Shown here: one piece after another, positions 1-11,882 of the stretch | Layout of the letters: every line of letters begins with the position of its first letter | Numbering within the stretch: the stretch's first letter is position 1 | From: Serripes groenlandicus | Taxonomy: Eukaryota; Mollusca; Bivalvia; Cardiida; Cardiidae | Length of the DNA: 64,000 bases | Assembly: GCA_031761405.1 (NCBI GenBank) | Contig: JASEVX010000013.1 | Location: 35,162,260-35,226,259, forward strand | Direction of reading: 5' to 3' | Translations under genes and position numbers: made by a program | The notes under the pieces: generated by a model | Database searches by the model: none | The model's input: the letters and a program-made list of their open reading frames with translations, nothing else | What the model was told of the DNA's origin: nothing

Positions 1-3000
1 TTGCATAGCTGGGTTGATTCACCCAGGGATCACGAGTGTGTGAACTGACGGGGTGGTATGACTGGAATGATGTTGAAAACGGCCTAAAACACCCAACAAT
101 AGAAACAAAACGACCTCTGAAAGCAGGGCGGGCAATTGCTCCCTTTGTCACAGTGTGTACAGTACTATTGAGTAGCTGGGTCGAATCACCCAGGACTAAT
201 GAGTATGTGAACAGTGCGGGTGATTTGACATATATGATGTTGAAAACGGCGTAAAACACCCACCAATACAAACACAACGACCTTTGAAATCATGATGAGC
301 AATGGCTCCCCTTTCCACACTGTGTTCAGTGTTATCGCGTAGCTGGGTTGTTTCACCCAGGTCCCATGAGTTTGTGAACTGTGAGGGTGATTGCACGTAA
401 ATGCTATTGAAAACAGCCTAAAACTCCGTACGTACAGTGCACTCAAAACGGCCTTTGAAAACATGATGAGCAATGGCTCCTTATACCACACTGTTTTCAG
501 TCTTATCGCGTAGATGGGTTGATTCACCCTTGAAGCATGTGTGTTCGAGCAGTGAGGGTTATTTAACATAAATGCTGTTGTAAACGGCCTAAAAAATCCA
601 ACAACGCAATCAAAACGACATTTGTAAACATGATGAGCAATGGCTACTCTTACCACACTGTTTTCAGTCCTATTGCCTAGCTGGGTAGAATAACCCAGAA
701 AACATGAGTATGTGACCTTTGTAAACATGATAAGCAATGGCTCCTCTTTCCACACTGTTTTCAGTCCTAACGCAAAGCTGGGTTGATTCACCCAGGTCCC
801 ATGAGTTTGTGAACTGTGAGGGTGATTGCACATACATGCTACTGAAAGCAGCCTAAATCTCCGTACAGTGCACTCAAAACGACCTTTAAAAACACGATGA
901 GCAATGGCTCCTTATACCACACTGTTTTCAGTATTATCACCCAGAAAACATGAGTATGTGGACTGTGATGGCGATTGGGCATACATGCTGTTGAAAACGG
1001 CCTAAAACCCCAACAATGCAAGCAAAACGACCTTTGACAACATGATGAGCAATGGCTGTTTTTATCACAATGTTTTCGATAGTTCATTTTATAGGGAGTT
1101 TATGTATGTGGGAAAGGGGGTCATGGGAAAATCGTTCACTGTACCGCCGAAAGGGTTTTAACCTGCAGAGGTGCGAAGACCAGTGAACACTTACTAACGC
1201 TTTCCCATATGCAGATACTTTATGCCAATTTCCACACTTATTTAGTCATGCAACAACTCGCTTCCAATATCAAAACCCCTACAATGCAAACAAAACGCCA
1301 TTTCAACGCATGGCGGGCAATTGCTTCTCTTGCCACAATGTGTTCAGTTCTATTGCATAGCTGGGTTGATTCACCCAGGGATCACGAGTGTGTGAACTGA
1401 CGGGGTGGTATGACTGGAATGATGTTGAAAACGGCCTAAAACACCCAACAATAGAAACAAAACGACCTCTGACAGCAGGGCGGGCAATTGCTCCCTTTGT
1501 CACAGTGTGTACAGTACTATTGAGTAGCTGGGTCGAATCACCCAGGACGAATGAGTATGTGAACAGTGCGGGTGATTTGACATATATGATGTTGAAAACG
1601 GCGTAAAACACCCACCAATACAAACACAACGACCTTTGAAATCATGATGAGCAATGGCTCCCCTTTCCACACTGTTTTCAGTGTTATCGCGTAGCTGGGT
1701 TGATTCACCCAGGTCCCATGAGTTTGTGAACTGTGAGGGTGATTGCACGTAAATGCTATTGAAAACAGCCTAAAACTCCGTACGTACAGTGCACTCAAAA
1801 CTACCTTTGAAAACATGATGAGCAATGGCTCCTTATACCACACTGTTTTCAGTCTTATCGCGTAGATGGGTTGATTTACCCAGGAAGCATGTGTGTTCGA
1901 GCAGTGAGGGTTATTTAACATAAATGCTGTTGTAAACGGCCTAAAAAATCCAACAACGCAATCAAAACGACCTTTGTAAACATGATGAGCAATGGCTACT
2001 CTTACCACACTGTTTTCAGTCCTATTGCCTAGCTGGGTAGAATAACCCAGAAAACATGAGTATGTGACCTTTGTAAACATGATAAGCAATGGCTCCTCTT
2101 TCCACACTGTTTTCAGTCCTAACGCAAAGCTGGGTTGATTCACCCAGGTCCCATGAGTTTGTGAACTGTGAGGGTGATTGCACATACATGCTACTGAAAG
2201 CAGCCTACATCTCCGTACAGTGCACTCAAAACGACCTTTGAAAACATGATGATCAATGGCTCCTTATACCACACTGTTTTCAGTATTATCACTCAGAAAA
2301 CATGAGAATGTGGACTGTGATGGCGATTGGGCATACATGCTGTTGAAAACGACCTAAAACCCAACAATGCAAGCAAAACGACCTTTGACAACATGATGAG
2401 CAATGGCTGTTTTTATCACAATGTTTTCGATAGTTCATTTTATAGGGAGTTTATGTATGTGGGAAAGGGGTTATGGGAAAATCGTTCACTGTACCGCCGA
2501 AAGGGTTTTAACCTGCAGAGGTGCGAAGACCAGTGAACACTTACTAACGCTTTCCCACATGCAGATACTTTATGCAAATTTCCACACTTATTTAGTCATG
2601 CAACAACTCGCTTCCAATATCAAAACCCCTACAATGCAAACAAAACGCCATTTCAACGCATGGCGGGCAATTGCTTCTCTTGCCACAATGTGTTCAGTTC
2701 TATTGCATAGCTGGGTTGATTCACCCAGGGATCACGAGTGTGTGAACTGACGGGGTTGTATGACTGGAATGATGTTGAAAACGGCCTAAAACACCAGACA
2801 ATAGAAACAAAACGACCTCTGACAGCAGGGCGGGCAATTGCTCCCTTTGTCACAGTGAGTACAGTACCATTGAATTTCTGGGTCGAATCACCCAGGACGA
2901 ATGAGTATGTGAACAGTGCGGGTGATTTGATATATATGATGTTGAAAACGGCGTAAAACACCCACCAATACAAACACAACGACCTTTGAACTCATGGTGA

Positions 3001-6000
3001 GCAATGGCTCCTCTTTCCACACTGTGTTCAGTGTTATCGCGTAGCTGGGTTGATTCACCCAGGTCCCATGAGTTTGTGAACTGTGAGGGTGATTTCACGT
3101 AAATGCTATTGAAAACAGCCTAAAACTCCGTACGTACAGTGCACTCAAAACGACCTTTGAAAACATGATGAGCAATGGCTCCTTATACCACACTGTTTTC
3201 AGTCTTATCGCGTAGATGGGTTGATTCACCCAGGAAGCATGTGTGTTCGAGCAGTGAGGGTTATGTAACATAAATGCTGTTGTAAACGGCCTAAAAAATC
3301 CAACAACGCAATCAAAATGACCTTTGTAAACATGATGAGCAATGGCTACTCTTACCACACTGTTTTCAGTCCTATTGCCTAGCTGGGTAGAATAACCCAG
3401 AAAACATGAGTATGTGACCTTTGTAAACATGATAAGCAATGGCTCCTCTTTCCACACTGTTTTCAGTCCTAACGCAAAGCTGGATTGATTCACCCAGGTC
3501 CCATGAGTTTGTGAACTGTGAGGGTGATTGCACATACATGCTACTGAAAGCAGCCTAAATCTCCGTACAGTGCACTCAAAACGAACTTTGAAAACATGAT
3601 GAGCAATGGCTCCTTATAGCACACTGTTTTCAGTATTATCACTCAGAAAACATGAGTATGTGGACTGTGATGGCGATTGGGCATACATGCTGTTGAAAAC
3701 GGCCTAAAACCCCAACAATGCAAGCAAAACGACCTTTGACAACATGATGAGCAATGGCTGTTTTTATCACAATGTTTTCGATAGTTCATTTTATAGGGAG
3801 TTTATGTATGTGGGAAAGGGGTTATGGGAAAATCGTTCACTGTACCGCCGAAAGGGTTTTAACCTGCAGAGGTGCGAAGACCAGTGAACACTTACTAACG
3901 CTTTCCACATACAGATACTTTATGCCAATTTCCACACTTATTTAGTCATGCAACAACTCGCTTCCAATATCAAAACCCCTACAATGCAAACAAAACGCCA
4001 TTTCAAAGCATGGCGGGCAATTGCTTCTCTTGCCACAATGTGTTCAGTTCTATTGCATAGCTGGGTTGATTCACCCAGGGATCACGAGTGTGTGAACTGA
4101 CGGGGTGGTATGACTGGAATGATGTTGAAAACGGCCTAAAACACCCAACAATAGAAACAAAACGACCTCAGAAAGCAGGGCGGGCAATTGCTCCCTTTGT
4201 CACAGTGTGTACAGTACTATTGAGTAGCTGGGTCGAATCACCCAGGACGAATGAGTATGTGAACAGTGCGGGTGATTTGACATATATGATGTTGAAAACG
4301 GCGTAAAACACCCACCAATACAAACACAACGACCTTTGAAATCATGATGAGCAATGGCTCCCCTTTCATCACTGTTTTCAGTGTTATCGCGTAGCTGGGT
4401 TGATTCACCCAGGTCCCATGAGTTTGTGAACTGTGAGGGTGATTGCACGTAAATGCTATTGAAAACAGCCTAAAACTCCGTACGTACAGTGCACTCAAAA
4501 CGACCTTTGAAAACATGATGAGCAATGGCTCCTTATACCACGCTGTTTTCAGTCTTATCGCGTAGATGGGTTGATTCACCCAGGAAGCATGTGTGTTCGA
4601 GCAGTGAGGGTTATTTAACATAAATGCTGTTGTAAACGGCCTAAAAAATCCAACAACGCAATCAAAACGACCTTTGTAAACATGATGAGCAATGGCTACT
4701 CTTACCACACTGTTTTCAGTCCTATTGCCTAGCTGGGTAGAATAACCCAGAAAACATGAGTATGTGACCTTTGTAAACATGATAAGCAATGGCTCCTCTT
4801 TTCACACTGTTTTCAGTCCTAACGCAAAGCTGGATTGATTCACCCAGGTCCCATGAGTTTGTGAACTGTGAGGGTGATTGCACATACATGCTACTGAAAG
4901 CAGCCTAAATCTCCGTACAGTGCACTCAAAACGACCTTTGAAAACATGATGAGCAATGGCTCCTTATAGCACACTGTTTTCAGTATTATCACTCATAAAA
5001 CATGAGTATGTGGACTGTGATGGCGATTGGGCATACATGCTGTTGAAAACGGCTTAAAACCCCAACAATGCAAGCAAAACGACCTTTGACAACATGATGA
5101 GCAATGGCTGTTTTTATCACAATGTTTTCGATAGTTCATTTTATAGGGAGTTAATGTATGTGGGAAAGGGGTTATGGGAAAATCGTTCACTGTACCGCCG
5201 AAAGGGTTTTAACCTGCAGAGGTGCGAAGACCAGTGAACACTTACTAACGCTTTCCACATACAGATACTTTATGCCAATTTCCACACTTATTTAGTCATG
5301 CAACAACTCGCTTCCAATATCAAAACCCCTACAATGCAAACAAAACGCCATTTCAAAGCATGGCGGGCAATTGCTTCTCTTGCCACAATGTGTTCAGTTC
5401 TATTGCATAGCTGGGTTGATTCACCCAGGGATCACGAGTGTGTGAACTGACTGGGTGGTATGACTGGAATGATGTTGAAAACGGCCTAAAACACCCAACA
5501 ATAGAAACAAAACGACCTCAGAAAGCAGGGCGGGCAATTGCTCCCTTTGTCACAGTGTGTACAGTACTATTGAGTAGCTGGGTCGAATCACCCAGGACGA
5601 ATGAGTATGTGAACAGTGCGGGTGATTTGACATATACGATGTTGAAAACGGCGTAAAACACCCACCAATACAAACACAACGACCTTTGAAATCATGATGA
5701 GCAATGGCTCCCCTTTCATCACTGTTTTCAGTGTTATCGCGTAGCTGGGTTGATTCACCCAGGTCCCATGAGTTTGTGAACTGTGAGGGTGATTTCACGT
5801 AAATGCTATTGAAAACAGCCTAAAACTCCGTACGTACAGTGCACTCAAAACGACCTTTGAAAACATGATGAGCAATGGCTCCTTATACCACACTGTTTTC
5901 AGTCTTATCGCGTCGATGGGTTGATTCACCCAGGAAGCATGTGTGTTCGAGCAGTGAGGGTTATTTAACATAAATGCTGTTGTAAACGGCCTAAAAAATC

Positions 6001-7995
6001 CAACAACGCAATCAAAACGACCTTTGTTAACATGATGAGCAATGGCTACTCTTACCACACTGTTTTCAGTCCTATTGCCTAGCTTGGTAGAATAACCCAG
6101 AAAACATGAGTATGTGACCTTTGTTAACATGATAAGCAATGGCTCCTCTTTCCACACTGTTTTCAGTCCTAACGCAAAGCTGGGTTGATTCACCCAGGTC
6201 CCATGAGTTTGTGAACTGTGAGGGTGATTGCACATACATGCTACTGAAAGCAGCCTAAATCTCCGTACAGTGCACTCAAAACGACCTTTGAAAACATGAT
6301 GAGCAATGGCTCCTTATACCACACTGTTTTCAGTATTATCACCCAGAAAACATGAGTATGTGGACTGTGATGGCGATTGGGCATACATGCTGTTGAAAAC
6401 GGCCTAAAACCCCAACAATGCAAGCAAAACGACATTTGACAACATGATGAGCAATGGCTGTTTTTATCACAATGTTTTCGATAGTTCATTTTATAGGGAG
6501 TTTATGTATGTTGGAAAGGGGTTATGGGAAAATCGTTCACTGTACCGCCGAAAGGGTTTTAACCTGCAGAGGTGCGAAGACCAGTGAACACTTACTAACG
6601 CTTTCCCACATGCAGATACTTTATGCCAATTTCCACACTTATTTAGTCATGCAACAACTCGCTTCCAATATCAAAACCCCTACAATGCAAACAAAACGCC
6701 ATTTCAAAGCATGGCGGGCAATTGCTTCTCTTGGCACAATGTGTTCAGTTCTATTGCATAGCTGGGTTGATTCACCCAGGGATCACGAGTGTGTGAACTG
6801 ACGGGGTGGTATGACTGGAATGATGTTGAAAACGGCCTAAAACACGCAACAATAGAAACAAAACGACCTCTGAAAGCAGGGCGGGCAATTGCTCCCTTTG
6901 TCACAGTGTGTACAGTACTATTGAGTAGCTGGGTCGAATCACCCAGGACGAATGAGTATGTGAACAGTGCGGGTGATTTGACATATATGATGTTGAAAAC
7001 GGCGTAAAACACCCACCAATACAAACACAACGACCTTTGAAATCATGATGAGCAATGGCTCCCCTTTCATCACTGTTTTCAGTGTTATCGCGTAGCTGAG
7101 TTGATTCACCCAGGTCCCATGAGTTTGTGAACTGTGAGGGTGATTGCACGTAAATGCTATTGAAAACAGCCTAAAACTCCGTACGTACAGTGCACTCAAA
7201 ACGACCTTTGAAAACATGATGAGCAATGGCTCCTTATACCACACTGTTTTCAGTCTTATCGCGTAGATGGGTTGATTCACCCAGGAAGCATGTGTGTTCG
7301 AGCAGTGAGGGTTATTTAACATAAATGCTGTTGTAAACGGCCTAAAAAATCCAACAACGCAATCAAAACGACCTTTGTAAACATGATGAGCAATGGCTAC
7401 TCTTACCACACTGTTTTCAGTCCTATTGCCTAGCTGGGTAGAATAACCCAGAAAACATGAGTATGTGACCTTTGTAAACATGATAAGCAATGGCTCCTCT
7501 TTCCACACTGTTTTCAGTCCTAACGCAAAGCCGGGTTGATTCACCCAGGTCCCATGAGTTTGTGAACTGTGAGGGTGATTGCACATACATGCTACTGAAA
7601 GCAGCCTAAATCTCCGTACAGTGCACTCAAAACGACCTTTGAAAACATGATGAGCAATGGCTCCTTATACCACACTGTTTTCAGTATTATCACCCAGAAA
7701 ACATGAGTATGTGGACTGTGATGGCGATTGGGCATACATGCTGTTGAAAACGGCCTAAAACCCCAACAATGCAAGCAAAACGACCTTTGACAACATGATG
7801 AGCAATGGCTGTTTTTATCACAATGTTTTCGATAGTTCATTTTATAGGGAGTTTATGTATGTGGGAAAGGGGTTATGGGAAAATCGTTCACTGTACCGCC
7901 GAAAGGGTTTTAACCCGCAGAGTGCGAAGACCAGTGAACACTTACTAACGCTTTCCCACATGCAGATACTTTATGCCAATTTCCACACTTATTTA
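1..7995. repeat. Satellite array: 1.35-kb higher-order repeat of ~167-bp monomers
   Basis: The same 1.35-kb sequence recurs with anchor TAGCTGGGTTGATTCACCC at 6, 1358, 2708, 4058, 5408 and 6759, giving periods of 1352, 1350, 1350, 1350 and 1351. Within one unit the related anchor recurs at 6, 173, 340, 511 and 678 (steps 167, 167, 171, 167), then at 775 after a roughly 70-bp deletion, and in a further shortened form near 930. Copies differ by only a few scattered substitutions. The array runs off the left edge of the window, so its true length is unknown. It stops abruptly at about 7,995, where the usual TTTAGTCATGCAAC becomes TTTAGTGAAGAAAA. The antisense reading frames of up to 215 codons inside it are by-products of the repeat and are not called as genes. 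Confidence 0.95.
1104..1216. mobile_element. Facing transposon ends and linker inside each 1.35-kb unit
   Basis: Each satellite unit contains GTATGTGGGAAAGGGG, then about 82 bp of non-monomer sequence, then CTTTCCCACATGCAG (CTTTCCCATATGCAG in this first copy). The second motif is the reverse complement of the first apart from a few bases, and both match the ends of the dispersed elements at 23,996 and 25,088. In those elements the CTTTCCC end is on the left, so here the order is right end, linker, left end. The simplest reading is that every unit is a roughly 1.27-kb element whose interior is the 167-bp monomers, placed head to tail with an 82-bp linker. The linker carries a perfect dyad GTTCACTG (1134-1141) and CAGTGAAC (1181-1188). 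Equivalent segments start near 2455, 3806, 5156, 6507 and 7857. Confidence 0.7.
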
Positions 7996-8089
7996 GTGAA
8001 GAAAAAACGATATGAACTTAATGCCATTGTACACTAATGCTGTGTAATTTCGCTTTGACGAACAATCAAAGTTATTTAATATACATGAG

Positions 8090-8218
8090 TTGATTCGGGA
8101 ACATATGGTATGAACAGTGCAAACACATGCGGTAGGTGTGAGAACAACGCCGCTTGTAACAATGTAGATGGTGCATGTACAGCGTGTCTAACTGGATACC
8201 TTTCTCCTATTTGCAAGT
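8090..8218 (+). pseudogene. Decayed EGF-like exon beside the satellite
   Basis: Reads as a MEGF/Draper-type EGF-like domain in one frame (…GTYGMNSANTCGRC, then ENNAACNNVDGACTAC, then LTGYLSPICK). A phase-1 donor (GTAAGG) follows position 8218. The length of 129 nt is close to the 135-141 nt sister exons at 8,921 and 10,118. Two of the eight expected cysteines are gone: the first is missing near a weak acceptor (…CATGAG), and the second reads AGT (Ser) where TGT is expected. An in-frame TGA lies just upstream. It is most likely a relic of a duplicated exon or of the 5' part of a related gene cut off by the satellite. It could still be used by a divergent transcript. Confidence 0.6.
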
Positions 8219-8863
8219 GTAAGGTCTTGTTTTGTTTTAGTTTTTCATAATGGTATTTTCAGTGGCGTCTGTGCTTTATTAAACAAACTGATTTTTATTG
8301 TTTCCCTACGTTTGTATTTTGTTGGCGACAGTATACATGTATGTGAAAAGTAAGTTTAATGTTATAAACTATATTATACAGTTAACTAAACATTATTAGC
8401 AAATGCAGTAACTGCATACTTAGATTCACTTACTCCTTCTTTCTGATAACGGTATAAGTATTAGTAACATGACAACCAGTTCCTTACTGCAGATAGTTTT
8501 AACGCTCTTAACACACTTGAGTATCTTACACGTTTATTTCAATCATAGGCTGGTAAATTATTCCTTAATTTCGTTTCTTGTGGACATGGTATTAAACGTT
8601 GTAGTAAGCGAAATTGTGTGTTAGAATTCTGGTTCTAACATTTATTTTATAAGCGCTCTTCACACACCACTTGGCTATGTGTTCAAGTAACAATATACAT
8701 ATACTGTAAATTAAGAAATGGGTTTCAAATGACGAAATAAAAATAAATGCGGTAATTGCCATATATCCAAAATGCTATTGTAAATACTATTTAGCGATCA
8801 AGCATTCAAACCATCTTTAACGAATCAATATGGTTTGACAACTAAACAAACACATAAGATAAG
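8219..8863 (+). other. Intron or intergenic DNA, nothing recognised
   Basis: AT-rich DNA between the decayed exon and the candidate start of the EGF-like receptor. No reading frame, exon-like cysteine pattern or repeat of the other families was seen. Confidence 0.5.
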
Positions 8864-8920
8864 ATGAAGACACTGGTTATTATGCTACTGGTACATGTAT
8901 GTACTGTTTCTCGTTGGTAG
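8864..8920 (+). other. Signal-peptide-like start, out of frame with the next exon
   Basis: ATG at 8864 opens MKTLVIMLLVHVCTVSRW: one basic residue, then a hydrophobic core, then small residues, which is a classical secretion signal. The frame then meets TAG at 8918-8920. The EGF-like exon that follows directly is read in another frame, entered either by an acceptor (the same TAG) or from the ATG at 8899. Nothing shorter than a 30-nt intron could join the two as written. Possibilities are a one-base indel that broke a signal peptide once fused to the exon, a sequence error, or a remnant first exon of a tandem gene copy. Confidence 0.4.
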
Positions 8921-11756
8921 ACTGCATTGTCGGCCGATATGGTCCTACTTGCGGTGAAGACTGTGGCCACTGTTTTAACAATGATGACTGTGACAAAAGT
9001 AACGGTAACTGTCCTCGTGGCTGTTCTGCTGGATATAAAGGAAACACAACATGTAAAGAAGGTACGTTTCCTCTGATTTAGTCAAGTATAGAGTTAATTC
9101 AAATTCCATAAAATATGTGTTATATGCATTTTCTGCAATGTGTTTAATATTAGAATATATAATAAAAGGTGCACCAAAATCCATTATAACATGGAACAGT
9201 TTTGCAAATACAAATTACTTTCTTAAAATACATTTTCAATTCCATTGGATATTTTGAATTCGATTATTTGTAAAAATAATATGGCATGTCGACACCTATC
9301 AAAACGATATTTACCTGGTCGGTCGGTCTCTAAACACCTGTTCCTGTTATAAGTGAATGAAATGATTTAAACAGTTATGCATCTTATATTTCGGCTATAC
9401 AAATATGTAAGTTGTGCAACGATATATCACTCACAAGGCATATTTTAAATAATAATATAATAGACGTGTTAACAGATATATGATTTAAGTATGTCGTGTG
9501 TGTGAGTAGTATTTGAAATGTGGAACAATACACTTAACATTTTGCAATGTTTAAAACAGTATACCGAATGCATTGTTAGTGTGCTGTATTCAGATAGTGC
9601 TGGCCTATCGGCTATTTCACAAATGTATATAAAATTGTTTCTTCTATATAGTCGATTTCTGTATTCCGGACAAATGTTCTCGCTTTTATCTTTTAATTGT
9701 TACACATTAAAGGACTACTTCTTGTAAACGACTAAATACATCGGCGTTTATTAACCGTGCAGGATGGATTATTTTGATGGACACCATTACCGTCAAAGTT
9801 ACATAGCAGAAACTCCAATTATACCCCATAAGTAAAAGGTTAAGATCCACTTATGTCTTGCACCTAGAACACGAGTATGTAGTCTGATTATAATTTTTCC
9901 ATTAAAAACACAACGTGATATGCAGATATTCTTAGTACGAATAGGGAAGCTTTTCTTTTGTTTACGCTCAGAAAGGATAGCATGTGTTTAGTATTTGTAC
10001 AGTCCTTAATTAAAAGTATGGTATTCTTGAATACAGCAGTTACATTACTTATACGGTATACATTTGAGACAGAGATTTATTATACAAAGTATATTTAAAT
10101 TGGAAGTATTATTTCAGATTGTGATGATGGGACTTATGGGCTCAGCTGTCAATACAAATGTGGAAATTGTTTTAAAAATGGACCCTGTGACAAGACATAT
10201 GGTGGTTGTACTTCATGTTGTGCAGGATATAACGGAAACACATGTGTCGACGGTAAATATACTTGCAATACAATCGATATATATGAACACATGTCTAGTG
10301 TTACTTACAGTATACAGTGAATGATTGTCTGCATTTGAATATAATATAAAACTATCCTTTCGTTTATCTTATTGTAAATTTATTTACATTAGTTGTCATT
10401 TATACGATACGTTGCAAGCATTTATAAAAGGAATACAATACGTTCTACCTAAGTGTATTGACACATTTTCATTTGCATTGTGATGATAACAGCGATCGTG
10501 TTGTTCGGTCCCCAATAGTTTAAGTCTTTAAGAGTCGAAGAACAGGTAGTGTTTAGAATATGAATTTAGTCATGTTACAATGTTAATAGCATTGGACTGA
10601 TATAGTAAACTCATTTTGATATAGGTTATTCCTTGTACTTATTTGTAGCGAGATATAACTATCTATATCAATTACATTCCTGCACCGCTCTAGCTACACG
10701 TAATTTACAGAATGTCGGTCGGTACCTTTCGGATATAACTTCTTTTTATATCATATAATTTACGGCTACTTTCTCACTACTTATGTTTTACAGAATGTCA
10801 GGCTGGCACCTATGGTTATAATTGTAAACTACGTTGTGGAATGTGTCTTGACGGAGATGTGTGTGACATATATACAGGAGAATGTCCAAATGGATGTACT
10901 TACGAATACAAGGGAAGCCAATGCTCTCAGGGGATAAATCAAGATACTTCGTGTAGTTCAGATACATGTATTAGCCTACCTGTGTTCATAGGGTCGTTGT
11001 TTGCAGTCATTGTCGTTAACATAGTTGTCACTGGACTCATTTGGTTGTTTTATCGTAAGAGGTTGAATAAGAAAACACAGTAAGCATACTATTTTCAGCC
11101 ATAACACCTCGACCTACAATGGCAAACCCGGCCATATGTCATACTATGTTAGTAATTATTTTGTGACAAACGTACTGATGAGACCTGCGGGATGCTAATG
11201 ATATTACGTGGAATGCAGATAAACTACTGAAATAACTGAATTAATATGGTGGTTTATCTGAGCATACTACTTTCAGCCATAAAACACAGACCGACAATGG
11301 CAAACTCGACCATTATTTTTCAGGGGGATGCAGATAAAATACAGAAATAACTGAATGTATGTGGTGTTTTATCTGAACATTGTGTGTCGCAAGGTAATTC
11401 TTGCCAGAGTGTTAACAATAATGTTTATTTCGAAACAGTCTAAGTTAATGAGAAATATTGGACTAACCATACTCATGTATAACATAAGCACAGCATTTCT
11501 GATGTCAATTTTTTCAATACATGTATGATATATGTAATAATTCATGTGTCCAATCGAATCATAATGTAATCGAAATGTGGTGTAATTTAATAATTCAAAA
11601 AGCGTTTTGACTATTGTATTTGTTTATTTCAGCAGAGCAGCGAACACTGAAAATATCTCTATCCAACTTCCGAACACATCATCAAATTATGACGCATTGA
11701 GGTTCGACAACCCTGATGGAGAGACAACATACACCGAGTTAAACAGGAGGTCTTAA
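8921..11756 (+). CDS. EGF-like single-pass receptor, Draper/MEGF10-like, ITAM-like tail (spliced)
   Basis: Exons seen: 8921-9061, 10118-10252, 10794-11079 and 11633-11756. All have AG/GT borders and matching phases (1-1, 1-1, 1-2, 2-stop). The first three each begin a domain with eight cysteines in the order C-x-GxYG-xxC-xxxC-xxC, the pattern of the atypical EGF repeats of Draper, CED-1 and MEGF10. The second domain has one extra Cys (TSCCAGY). Exon 3 continues into SSDTCISLPV and a hydrophobic span of about 24 residues (10,975-11,053), followed by basic YRKRLNKK, so it is type I membrane topology. The last exon encodes a tail of about 40 residues with NYDAL and TYTEL, giving YxxL-x10-YxxL, then TAA at 11754. 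In Draper this type of motif recruits SH2 kinases during engulfment; that role here is inference. No kinase domain is present. The true 5' end is unsettled (see 8864-8920), so this may be a short paralog or an incomplete gene. The family assignment is firm; activity is not. Confidence 0.75.
9062..10117 (+). other. Intron of the EGF-like gene
   Basis: Lies between donor GGTACGT and acceptor ATTTCAG. AT-rich; no further EGF-like exon or recognised repeat was found in either strand. Confidence 0.6.
10711..10740 (+). pseudogene. Truncated duplicate of the start of the third EGF exon
   Basis: TTTACAG followed by AATGTCGGTCGGTACCTTTC parallels the real acceptor and exon start at 10,788-10,815 (TTTACAG, AATGTCAGGCTGGCACCTAT). 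Similarity ends after about 35 bp at CGGATATAACT. It keeps an acceptor but has no domain behind it. It sits inside the intron about 80 bp before the functional acceptor, so it is a potential decoy splice site. Confidence 0.65.
11083..11380. repeat. Imperfect tandem duplication in the last intron
   Basis: AGCATACTATTTTCAGCCAT at 11,083 recurs at 11,261 (178 bp on) together with the following ACAATGGCAAAC and with GCAGATAAA…CAGAAATAACTGAA…TTTATCTGA. The second copy has lost about 65 bp in the middle. Confidence 0.75.
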
Positions 11757-11876
11757 ACATTGGTTATCAAACATGGACATATTTACCGAACACACTGATT
11801 TAATTGTCAATTTATATACACATAGATACATAGATATTCGGTATTCGGTAAATTTACAATACAGACCATAATAACT

Positions 11877-11882
11877 AATAAA
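11877..11882 (+). promoter_or_regulatory. Candidate polyadenylation signal of the EGF-like gene
   Basis: AATAAA 121 nt after the TAA at 11,754-11,756, on the coding strand, the first canonical hexamer downstream. Confidence 0.5.

Noticed and set aside
540..560. CENP-B box-like sequence TTCGAGCAGTGAGGG in the satellite
   Set aside because: It departs from the essential positions of the box (central A and the C of CGGG) and occurs in only one monomer type, so the match is no better than chance.
186..2185. Antisense reading frames of up to 215 codons repeated in the left satellite
   Set aside because: They recur only because the DNA repeats. The 167-bp monomer is not a multiple of three, so successive monomers are read in different frames, no start or splice context is conserved, and no protein motif is seen.
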